A stretch of DNA of 5,510 bases from a bacterium. GTDB lineage: Bacteria > Actinomycetota > Acidimicrobiia > Acidimicrobiales > Bin134. Location of the stretch: NCBI GenBank assembly GCA_028820035.1, contig JAPPKI010000557.1, positions 1-5,510 on the forward strand. Direction: 5' to 3'. Every line of letters starts with the position of its first letter. The first letter of the stretch is position 1. Shown piece after piece: positions 1 through 5,228 of this stretch. The translations under genes were made by a program, and so were the position numbers. The notes under the pieces are model-generated. The model saw only the letters and a program-made list of their open reading frames with translations, was not told where the DNA came from and ran no database searches.

Positions 1-119
1 CGCTTGGGGGCCTTCTTCTCGAGGATGTGGTTCTTGTAGGCGCTGCGGCGGCGGAGCTTGCCGGTGCCGGTGGTCTTGAACCGCTTGGCCGCGCCTCGGT
101 GGGTCTTCATCTTGGGCAT
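1..119 (-). CDS. rpmI: 50S ribosomal protein L35, 3' end beyond window
   Basis: L35 is a small basic protein of the large ribosomal subunit. The visible 39 residues start [15 protein letters not shown] and continue with [20 protein letters not shown], which is the standard L35 N-terminal sequence, rich in Lys and Arg. The family is about 65 residues, so roughly the last 25 lie beyond the window edge. The ATG at 119-117 is the only sensible start because MPKMKTH is the canonical beginning. The gene lies 41 nt after the infC stop on the same strand, the conserved infC-rpmI-rplT order, and rplT is expected just outside the window. I see no clear Shine-Dalgarno in the roughly 15 nt before the ATG, so translation may be coupled to infC or rely on an unstructured start region. 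Confidence 0.96.
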   Translation of the reverse strand, partial: MPKMKTHRGAAKRFKTTGTGKLRRRSAYKNHILEKKAPK

Positions 120-160
120 AGCTGTTGTCTGCGCTGTTGGGAGCTATAAATCAATTTGAT

Positions 161-754
161 CTACTGAGCAGTGTCGGCTGCCGCGGCCTCTTCGGCTGAT
201 TGGCCGGCCGCCCGAGCGGCCTGTTTGCGGGACTGTCTCTTCGCCGGTCCCAGCACCATGACCATGTTGCGACCATCCAGCCTCGGGTAGACCTCGACCT
301 TGGCCACGTCTTCCACCTCGTCGGCGATGTCATCGAGAATGCGTCTCCCCAATTCGGGATGCTGCACCTCGCGGCCGCGGAACATGATCGTGACCTTGAC
401 TTTGGAGCCCTCTTCCAAGAAACCCCGCACCTTGCGTGTCTTGGTCTCAAAGTCGCCGGGCCCGATCTTGGGCCGGTACTTCATCTCCTTGACAATGATG
501 TTGGTGCTGTTTCGTCGAGACTCCTTGGCCCGTTGGGCGGCCTCGTACTTGTACTTGCCGTAGTCCATGATCCGGCACACCGGGGGATTCGCCTTGTCAG
601 CGACCTCCACCAGGTCCAGGCCGGCATCACGGGCCATGTCCAACGCCTCCGGCAATGGGCGAATGCCTATCTGCTGGCCATCCTCACCAACGAGCCGCAC
701 CTCTCTGGCTCTGATCCGGTCGTTGATCCGGGGCTCTGCATCTGCCGTAGCTAT
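161..754 (-). CDS. infC: Translation initiation factor IF-3, probable AUA start
   Basis: IF3 binds the 30S subunit, keeps it apart from 50S and proofreads start codon and initiator tRNA. With the chosen start the product is 197 residues. The N-domain begins at [15 protein letters not shown] (about residues 7-21) and ends with the helix and linker [11 protein letters not shown] (about 63-73). The C-domain runs from [10 protein letters not shown] (about 88) through [12 protein letters not shown] (about 118-129) to MVMVLGP (about 163-169). An Ala-rich tail follows. The conserved RIN segment lies upstream of the first in-frame canonical-type start, a GTG at 700. Between that segment and an in-frame TGA at 763-761 there is no ATG, GTG or TTG. 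ATA at 754-752 is preceded by GGTGATC (765-759), a 7-nt match to the 16S 3' end at good spacing. IF3 genes are known to use rare starts (AUU in E. coli) for autoregulation, so AUA is my inference. The stop is TAG. Confidence 0.93.
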   Translation of the reverse strand: MATADAEPRINDRIRAREVRLVGEDGQQIGIRPLPEALDMARDAGLDLVEVADKANPPVCRIMDYGKYKYEAAQRAKESRRNSTNIIVKEMKYRPKIGPGDFETKTRKVRGFLEEGSKVKVTIMFRGREVQHPELGRRILDDIADEVEDVAKVEVYPRLDGRNMVMVLGPAKRQSRKQAARAAGQSAEEAAAADTAQ

Positions 755-760
755 GGCCGA

Positions 761-781
761 TCACCGCTCTGCAATGCGCAT
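761..781 (-). other. Six-codon upstream ORF in the infC leader
   Basis: An ATG at 781-779 has a purine-rich GAGAGAGGAAC just upstream, a plausible Shine-Dalgarno. It opens a six-codon frame, MRIAER, that stops at TGA 763-761. The frame is the same as infC, and its TGA lies inside the GGTGATC that serves as the proposed infC ribosome binding site. It could be a leader peptide allowing reinitiation at the infC AUA. Alternatively it could be the true N-terminus of infC interrupted by a sequencing error at the TGA. Short ORFs also arise by chance, so confidence is low. Confidence 0.25.
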
Positions 782-807
782 GTTCCTCTCTCTTGACTAT
801 GGGGGCT

Positions 808-843
808 GGCACGCTGGGATTCATTGCACCCCGCTTGCGTGCC
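808..843 (-). promoter_or_regulatory. Inverted repeat in the infC 5' leader
   Basis: A perfect 7-bp inverted repeat, GGCACGC at 808-814 and GCGTGCC at 837-843, encloses 22 nt. Inside it, GGG and CCC could add a short inner stem. It lies 54-89 nt upstream of the proposed infC start, in the region divergent from the DUF1844 gene. No T-run follows on either strand, so it is not a typical intrinsic terminator. It could be a leader RNA hairpin for infC or an operator-like dyad between the divergent genes. The function is inferred from position only. Confidence 0.35.
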
Positions 844-857
844 GAAGTTGCGGGGTA

Positions 858-866
858 ACAGTATCA
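858..866 (-). promoter_or_regulatory. Possible extended -10 promoter for infC operon
   Basis: On the minus strand this reads TGATACTGT, that is a TG-n motif followed by TACTGT, which fits the TANNNT pattern of actinobacterial housekeeping promoters. It would give a leader of roughly 95 nt for infC, including the inverted repeat at 808-843. I see no good -35 hexamer at 16-18 nt, so this would be an extended -10 promoter at best. Confidence 0.3.
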
Positions 867-917
867 GCGTTAGGGCACAATCACGCCAGACGAGGCAAAA
901 AGGAGCCAAAGAAAGAA

Positions 918-1394
918 ATGAGCACACTATGGACACCCGATGGCGAGGTGCCGGTTGACGACGGCCGAGAACGGTCGGCAACCCCTCCGCCGCAGGGCGC
1001 ATCAGATCAAGTTGAAGACCCGCTGGCCGGGTTGAGCGATGAGGAACGGGCTCAGGCCGAGGAACTGGCCCAGCAGCTGGCCGAGGCCCGGGAGCAGATC
1101 GCCAACACCCCCGCGTCGGTGGTGGTGGGGAACCACGCCATGGGGCTGTATGAGCTGGGAGCCATCCACCTCAGCCAGCAACCGCCCAACTTGGAAGAGT
1201 CCCGATTGGCCATCGACGCCCTGGGTGCGGTGGTGGAGGGGCTGGAGGGACGCCTCGGCGAGCACGAGGCCACCCTCAAAGATGCCCTTCATCAGATCCG
1301 CATGGCGTTCGTGCAGGTGTCCCGGGCGATGGAGGGTGGCGCCGAAGACGCCGAATACTCAGAAGAAGACGATCCGAGGTCTAGCGGGGAGTAA
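918..1394 (+). CDS. DUF1844 domain protein
   Basis: The product is 158 residues and its function is unknown. The N-terminus begins MSTLWTPDGEVPVDD. It is followed by a Pro-rich, acidic, probably disordered stretch to about residue 45 and a charged helix, DEERAQAEELAQQLAEAREQ (about 41-60). The region at about 66-135 resembles DUF1844: a helix NHAMGLYELGAIHL, then ESRLAIDALGAVVEGLEGRL, then TLKDALHQIRMAFVQV. The family pattern is a LG.i helix, a central A...ID.L stretch and a terminal LRMAYV-like helix. The tail is very acidic. ATG at 918 is preceded by AAGGAG at 900-905, with a somewhat long 12-nt spacer, and a purine-rich stretch. It is transcribed divergently from infC and converges with the cold-shock-like gene, overlapping its end by 14 bp. 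I recall DUF1844 genes near infC in other actinobacteria; a translation-linked role would be inference. Confidence 0.88.
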   Translation: MSTLWTPDGEVPVDDGRERSATPPPQGASDQVEDPLAGLSDEERAQAEELAQQLAEAREQIANTPASVVVGNHAMGLYELGAIHLSQQPPNLEESRLAIDALGAVVEGLEGRLGEHEATLKDALHQIRMAFVQVSRAMEGGAEDAEYSEEDDPRSSGE

Positions 1395-1605
1395 TTCCTG
1401 CCGCTTCCCAAACACCCCGGTGGCCCGCGGCCAATTGGAAGGTCACCGCGACGCCTGCGGTGATAGTGCGGGTCCCGTCGGCGATGGCGGTGCAATGGAA
1501 GGGATAGGCCGTACCGTCTCCCGCGGCGATCGTCCCCCAGCCTGTACCGCTGTCGAAGCTGGCAACGGTGCCGATGAGGGGAATGTTGCGGCCAGCCAAG
1601 CTCAA
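1381..1605 (-). CDS. Small cold-shock-domain-like protein
   Basis: The product is 74 residues. From about residue 12 it reads GTVASFDSGTGWGTI, then GTAYPFHCTAIADGTRTI and GVAVTFQLAAGHRGVWEAAGI. This follows the cold-shock fold order: GTV..F opening strand, a glycine-rich RNP1-like strand, an FH motif at the RNP2 position, then closing strands. The RNP motifs are divergent. Classical K-G-F-G-F-I is here T-G-W-G-T-I (21-26) and V-F-V-H is Y-P-F-H (34-37), so nucleic-acid binding is plausible but untested. The TTG start at 1605-1603 overlaps the hisG stop as TTGA, implying translational coupling; a second TTG lies two codons on. Its stop falls inside the convergent DUF1844 gene. It is the last gene of the minus-strand cluster. 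The role is unknown beyond the domain resemblance. Confidence 0.8.
   Translation of the reverse strand: MSLAGRNIPLIGTVASFDSGTGWGTIAAGDGTAYPFHCTAIADGTRTITAGVAVTFQLAAGHRGVWEAAGITPR
1383..1405. terminator. Hairpin over convergent gene ends, possible bidirectional terminator
   Basis: AGCGG (1383-1387) pairs with CCGCT (1401-1405), and GGA (1388-1390) pairs with TCC (1396-1398). This gives about 8 bp with a 2-nt bulge and a 5-nt loop. It covers the stop codons of both convergent genes. There is no T-run on either side, so it is a weak candidate for intrinsic termination, although high-GC actinobacterial terminators often lack U-tracts. Confidence 0.3.
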
Positions 1606-2477
1606 TGGACGATCTTGGCCAACGGGAGCTCGATGATGTCGCTAGCCCCGGCGTCTCGCAGATCGGGGATCAACACGTTGATGTCCGCTTTGGGCACCAC
1701 CGTCTCCACCGCATAGCCGTGGTCCCCGAACAGCTCGTTGACCGTGGGTGCCTTCATGGACGGCAGCAAGTCGATCACTTTGTCCAGGCTTTCCGACGGC
1801 ACGTTCATCTTGACCAGCACCTTGCCCCTGGCCTCCAGCACCCCGCCCAACAAGGTGTGGATCTGCTCCATGGCATGGCGACGCTCAGGGTCGGCATAGC
1901 TGACCGGGTTGGCGATCAGCTCGGTGTAGGAAGTGAGGATTGTGTGGATGATCTTGAGGCCGGCCGCCCGCAGCGCCCGCCCGGTCTCGGTGATCTCCAC
2001 CACTGCGTCCACAATGTCGGGGGCCTTGGCCTCGGTGGCTCCGTACGACAGGGCGATGTCGGCCTCGATACCCAAGTCGTTGAAGAACCGCTTGGTGAGG
2101 GCCGGATACTCGCTGGAGATCTTTACCCCCTGGGGCAGATCCTCCGCCGCGTTCCACTGCGAGTCGTCGGGCACCGCCAGCACCATCCGGATCGGCCGCG
2201 AGGTGTTCTTGGAGTAGTGAAGCTCCCCCAGCGACACCACGTCGCTGTCGGTCTCGGCCACCCAGTCGCGCCCGGTGATGCCCAGATCGAACAGTCCGTC
2301 AGCCACGTATCGGGGAATCTCCTGGGGCCGCAGAATGCGGACATCACTGATGCGCGGGTCGTTGATCGTGGCCTTGTAGGCAACATCCGAACTGCGGTTC
2401 ACCGAGATGTCGGCGGCGTCGAAAAGCTCCAAGGTCGCCTTCTCCAGCGAACCCTTGGGCAAAACCAACGAGAGCAT
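1602..2477 (-). CDS. hisG: ATP phosphoribosyltransferase, long form
   Basis: HisG catalyses the first, feedback-controlled step of histidine synthesis: ATP plus PRPP gives phosphoribosyl-ATP. The 291-residue product starts MLSLVLPKGSLEKAT, the standard opening. Other family landmarks are DLGITGRDWV (about 64-73), KISSEYPALTKRFF (about 119-132) and the PRPP-binding region DIVDAVVEITETG (about 154-166) followed by RALRAAGLKII. About 210-291 is the extra C-terminal regulatory domain where histidine inhibits the long form, ending in DAGASDIIELPLAKI. The length fits the long, HisZ-independent type. ATG at 2477-2475 is followed at once by the conserved sequence, but no Shine-Dalgarno is evident. 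A TANNNT-type -10 six nt upstream suggests a possible leaderless transcript. It lies 90 nt after ribD and overlaps the cold-shock-like gene by 4 nt. No other his gene is visible. Confidence 0.97.
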   Translation of the reverse strand: MLSLVLPKGSLEKATLELFDAADISVNRSSDVAYKATINDPRISDVRILRPQEIPRYVADGLFDLGITGRDWVAETDSDVVSLGELHYSKNTSRPIRMVLAVPDDSQWNAAEDLPQGVKISSEYPALTKRFFNDLGIEADIALSYGATEAKAPDIVDAVVEITETGRALRAAGLKIIHTILTSYTELIANPVSYADPERRHAMEQIHTLLGGVLEARGKVLVKMNVPSESLDKVIDLLPSMKAPTVNELFGDHGYAVETVVPKADINVLIPDLRDAGASDIIELPLAKIVH

Positions 2478-2483
2478 GCCCCA

Positions 2484-2518
2484 ACGCTACCGGGCTGCAA
2501 GTGCGGGGCTGGTGTCAA
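2484..2518 (-). promoter_or_regulatory. Possible hisG promoter giving a leaderless mRNA
   Basis: TAGCGT (2489-2484 on the minus strand) fits the actinobacterial -10 pattern TANNNT. It ends 6 nt before the hisG ATG, so transcription would start at or next to the A of the start codon. A perfect TTGACA lies at 2518-2513, but the spacer would be 23 nt, too long for a normal -35/-10 pair. The -10 is therefore the main evidence, together with the missing Shine-Dalgarno. Confidence 0.3.
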
Positions 2519-2549
2519 TACCCGGTTGCCCCGTCCCGGTTCCCAGCGT
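2484..2549 (-). promoter_or_regulatory. Nested inverted repeat between ribD and hisG
   Basis: The outer arms are ACGCTACCGGG (2484-2494) against CCCGGT (2535-2540) plus AGCGT (2545-2549), with a 4-nt bulge at 2541-2544. The inner arms are CGGGGC (2504-2509) and GCCCCG (2528-2533), a perfect 6 bp around 18 nt. In a ribD read-through transcript this would fold into a long stem ending 6 nt before the hisG ATG. It might terminate or attenuate read-through, or mask the start. No T-run follows. Confidence 0.35.
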
Positions 2550-2567
2550 ACGGCAAACGTTCTCCGT

Positions 2568-3581
2568 TCAACCCGGCCGCAAGTCGATCCGCAGGTCGGG
2601 GCCGAGGCGGGTGACGTCGCAGATCTCGCCTCGCCAGAGGTCATCGATGGTGGGGGTGGCGGGGCCGGTGAACATTGGGTGGGCGTCGTTGCCGCCGGAA
2701 AAAGCGGGGGCCAGGTACACGGTGTAGTGGTCCACCAGGCCAGCTCGGTGGAAGGCGGCTGCGGTGGCGGCGCCCCCTTCGACCAGAAGCTGGACTACAC
2801 CCCGCTCCCCCAACTCGGCCAACACCTGCTCCAGCGGACCATCCATCTCCATCGCGGGGTGGACACGGGCCTCGGGCGGTGCGGTGCCCAACACCACTCG
2901 TAGCGGCTGGGTGGTGCGGGGGGTCATCCCGGCGGGAGGCTGCCAGTCCCGCACCGTAAGGGCGGGATCGTCGGCTCGAACAGTGCCCGCCCCTACCAGC
3001 ACTGCGTCGCTTTCGGCTCTCAGCCGGTGCACGTCGGCCCGGGCCTCAACACCGGTGATCCAGCGGCTAGTGGCATCGGGGGCGGCAATGCGGCCGTCCA
3101 AGGTGGCGGCCAACTTCAGCACCACCCAGGGAAGCCCGGTGCGGCGGTGCTTTAGGTAGGGAGCCAGCAACTCAGCGGCCTCAGCCGCCCGCACACCCGT
3201 CTCCACGTTCAAGCCAGCCCGTTGCAGAGCCGCGATGCCCTTCCCCGAGACCGCAGGGTCGGGATCCTCCACCGCCACGAACACCCGAGTGATCCCCGCG
3301 GCGATGATGGTGTCGGTACATGGCCCGGTGCGACCCTGGTGGTCGCAAGGCTCCAGCGTGGTGTAGAGGTCAGCCCCCTCGGCGCGCGGGCCAGCAGCTT
3401 CCAACGCGTTGATCTCCGCGTGGTTGCCGCCCGGCGGCGATGTGGCCCCTAAGAACGTCTGGCCGCCGGAATCAACCACCGACCCCACCCACGGATTGGG
3501 CGAAGTGACCAGCCGACAGGAACGGGCTGCTTCCAAGGCCAGATCCATCATCTGGGCTGGATTGGAATGGCTCGAGGTCAA
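2568..3581 (-). CDS. ribD: Bifunctional riboflavin deaminase/reductase
   Basis: RibD performs two steps of riboflavin synthesis: zinc-dependent deamination of the pyrimidine intermediate, then NADPH-dependent reduction of the ribosyl side chain. The deaminase domain (about 8-145) has NPWVGSVV (29-36), the zinc and catalytic HAE at 54-56, and EPC...C with Cys79 and Cys88 in TLEPCDHQGRTGPC. DPDPAVSGKGI follows. The reductase domain (about 150-337) has LKLAATLDGRIA, SRWITG, SDAVLVGAGTVRADDP (about 191-206) and LLVEGGAATAAAFHRAGLVD (about 265-284). At 337 residues it is shorter than the usual roughly 360; the segment after RVVLGTAPPEARVHP looks trimmed. The TTG start at 3581 overlaps the stop of the mogA-type gene as TTGA. 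An ATG at 3551 or 3548 is an alternative that still keeps the deaminase core. Confidence 0.95.
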   Translation of the reverse strand: MTSSHSNPAQMMDLALEAARSCRLVTSPNPWVGSVVDSGGQTFLGATSPPGGNHAEINALEAAGPRAEGADLYTTLEPCDHQGRTGPCTDTIIAAGITRVFVAVEDPDPAVSGKGIAALQRAGLNVETGVRAAEAAELLAPYLKHRRTGLPWVVLKLAATLDGRIAAPDATSRWITGVEARADVHRLRAESDAVLVGAGTVRADDPALTVRDWQPPAGMTPRTTQPLRVVLGTAPPEARVHPAMEMDGPLEQVLAELGERGVVQLLVEGGAATAAAFHRAGLVDHYTVYLAPAFSGGNDAHPMFTGPATPTIDDLWRGEICDVTRLGPDLRIDLRPG

Positions 3582-4066
3582 TGCTCAGTGGGCTGGTCGG
3601 CCAGCAGGCGCAGGGCGTGGGGGACAACATCGAGCACCGCGCCCAGGCACTCCACCGATCCCTTGGGGGAACCGGGCAGGTTCACAATCAGAGTCGTGCC
3701 CCTAGTTCCGGCAATCGCCCGGGACAAGCGCCCGAAGGGGCTCACCAGCCGGGAGGCTTCGGCCAAACCATCGGCCCGGCGCTCCAGCACCGCGGCGGTG
3801 CCCTCCGGAGTGAGATCGCGGGGGCCGAAACCGGTACCTCCGGTAGTGGCAATCAGGCCAGCAAATCCCTCAGACATGTCCAAGAGGGCATCACGCACCG
3901 ATTCAACGCCATCCTCCACCGCTCGGCGGTCGGCGATCTCGTATCCTTCGCCAGCCAGCAACTCCACCAGGGCGTCGCCCGAGCCGTCTTGGCGGGTACC
4001 GGCGATCACGCCGTCGGACACCGTGAGAATCTTGGCGGCCAGTCCCGCGGTTTCTTGATCAGCCAT
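3578..4066 (-). CDS. MogA/MoaB-family molybdopterin biosynthesis protein
   Basis: This family adenylylates molybdopterin in molybdenum cofactor synthesis. The product is 162 residues, the normal single-domain length. Landmarks are ILTVSDG (13-19), DGSG (27-30), the pterin-binding loop ATTGGTGFGPRDLTPEG (73-89) with Arg83-Asp84, GRLSRAIAG (112-120) and LIVNLPGSPKG (126-136). The whole molybdopterin-binding fold is present, and the family-conserved Asp of the TGGTG...RD motif is intact. Sequence alone does not separate MogA from MoaB, so no symbol is given. ATG at 4066-4064 starts MADQETAGLAAKI, directly ahead of the first family strand. It lies 10 nt after the rsmB stop, and its own stop overlaps the ribD start. 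A longer reading to 4216 would run through the rsmB 3' end and has low-complexity Pro/Thr/Ser content, so it was not used. No clear Shine-Dalgarno is visible. Confidence 0.93.
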   Translation of the reverse strand: MADQETAGLAAKILTVSDGVIAGTRQDGSGDALVELLAGEGYEIADRRAVEDGVESVRDALLDMSEGFAGLIATTGGTGFGPRDLTPEGTAAVLERRADGLAEASRLVSPFGRLSRAIAGTRGTTLIVNLPGSPKGSVECLGAVLDVVPHALRLLADQPTEH

Positions 4067-4076
4067 CGCTGGGAGA

Positions 4077-5228
4077 CTACTGGCCTGAACCGGCGTGGTG
4101 GCGGGCCTGGTACTTGGTAACGAACATTGCGTCGGTGTTGTGGTCTTGGGGGAGGATGAGGGCGCCGCGGCCGTGGGAACGCCAGCGGGTGTCGTCGATA
4201 GGGACGGCTTTGGCATCGGGGTGCTCTCGGGCCACCAATTCGTCGATGGCCGCAGTTTCGGCCTTGGTCATGGTGCAGACGCTGTAGATCACCACTCCCC
4301 CTGGGCGGACCAAGTCGAACGCGGTTCGGACCAGCTTGGCTTGAAGGTGGGCCAGTTCCTCTACGTCATTGGGTTTGACTCGCCAGCGGGCGTCGGCCCG
4401 CCGTCCTAGCACACCCAAGCCAGAACAGGGGGCGTCTACCAGTACCCGGTCGAAGGAATGGGGGCGAAACGGTGGGTGGCAGCCATCTGCGGCTACCACT
4501 CCGGCCAAGGAAGAGGCCGTCTTAGCGGCATTAGCCGCCACCAACATGGCCCGATGCCGACGGTGATCAGCAGCTACCACATTGGCCGAACTGCCGGCTA
4601 GGGCGGTGGCCTTACCGCCGGGGCCGGCGCACATGTCCAGCACCTTCTCCCCCGGCTGGGGGTCGACCAGCTCGGCCACCCACTGGGAGGCGAGGTCTTG
4701 GACATAGCCGTCGGGGCGGGTAGTGACCGGCGATGGCTGGTTCATCCGCCCCAACGCGGCATGGGCCTCTGATGCGCCGAGGTCGGCCTCCAATCGCTCC
4801 ACCAGCCAATCCGGGTAGCTCAGCCGAACCGCGTCAGACGGCCAGGCCGGTTCCATATCGGCCACCCGGCGCAAGACAGCGTTGACAAATCCCCGTTGGT
4901 GTCGGGGTGCCGCTTCAACGGTCTCGCTCACCGCGGCATAGGCCGGGGTGTCCAGCAAGTGCAGCTGGTAGGCGCCGATCCGCAGCAGGTTGCGGGTGGT
5001 GAGGTCGGGCGGGTCGGACACGAAGCCGTCGATCAAATGGTCCAGCGCCCGACGCATGCGGGTGACCCCGTAGACCAATTCGGTGATCAGCCCGGCATCG
5101 CGGGCGGGCAGTTCGGCTGAGGCCAGCACCAGGTTGGCGTAGGCGCCGTCCCGCTCAACCCGATCGAGGAGCTTGGCGGCAACGGCTCGGGCGTTCTTCG
5201 ACACTGGTCTCGATTGGGAAGGGCTCAC
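4077..5228 (-). CDS. rsmB: 16S rRNA (cytosine-5)-methyltransferase RsmB
   Basis: RsmB uses S-adenosylmethionine to methylate C967 (E. coli numbering) of 16S rRNA. The 383-residue product has an N-terminal NusB-like helical domain (about 10-125; ARAVAAKLLDRV, LVYGVTRMRRALDHLI, RNLLRIGAYQLHLL, RGFVNAVLRRV). A Rossmann methyltransferase domain follows, with the SAM loop VLDMCAGPGGKATALA (196-211) and motif IV VDAPCSGLGVLGRRADARWR (264-283, Cys268). Motif VI is YSVCTM (315-320), with the probable nucleophile Cys318, and the family ending is LPQDHNTDAMFVTKY. Both cysteines are present, so it should be active. It is shorter than the usual 430-450 residues because the segment between about 160 and 178 is abbreviated. 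The GTG start at 5228 overlaps the fmt stop as GTGA; a GTG at 5204 is possible. The fmt-rsmB order is common in bacteria. Confidence 0.95.
   Translation of the reverse strand: MSPSQSRPVSKNARAVAAKLLDRVERDGAYANLVLASAELPARDAGLITELVYGVTRMRRALDHLIDGFVSDPPDLTTRNLLRIGAYQLHLLDTPAYAAVSETVEAAPRHQRGFVNAVLRRVADMEPAWPSDAVRLSYPDWLVERLEADLGASEAHAALGRMNQPSPVTTRPDGYVQDLASQWVAELVDPQPGEKVLDMCAGPGGKATALAGSSANVVAADHRRHRAMLVAANAAKTASSLAGVVAADGCHPPFRPHSFDRVLVDAPCSGLGVLGRRADARWRVKPNDVEELAHLQAKLVRTAFDLVRPGGVVIYSVCTMTKAETAAIDELVAREHPDAKAVPIDDTRWRSHGRGALILPQDHNTDAMFVTKYQARHHAGSGQ

Noticed and set aside
698..700. GTG at 700 as infC start
   Set aside because: It would delete the conserved [10 protein letters not shown] strand of the IF3 N-domain, which is clearly encoded upstream in the same frame.
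793..821. TTGACT at 793-798 as a -35 element for the plus-strand gene
   Set aside because: No acceptable -10 hexamer lies 16-18 nt downstream (GGGATT only), and it would start about 90 nt before the gene.
567..917. Upstream extension of the DUF1844 reading frame to 567
   Set aside because: The extra 117 residues would be antisense to infC and through its leader. The recognisable N-terminus MSTLWTPDGE begins at 918 with a purine-rich site.
1605..2903. 432-codon open frame on the plus strand
   Set aside because: It lies antisense to hisG and ribD, both of which show full family motifs. Its composition is His/Gly/Val/Asp-rich, as expected for a mirror frame in GC-rich DNA, and I recognise no domain.
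3581..4120. 179-codon open frame on the plus strand
   Set aside because: It is antisense to the mogA-type gene, with no recognisable motif and Gln/Gly/His-rich shadow composition.
4067..4216. N-terminal extension of the MogA/MoaB protein to 4216
   Set aside because: It would overlap the rsmB 3' end in another frame and is low-complexity Pro/Thr/Ser. The family fold starts right after the ATG at 4066.
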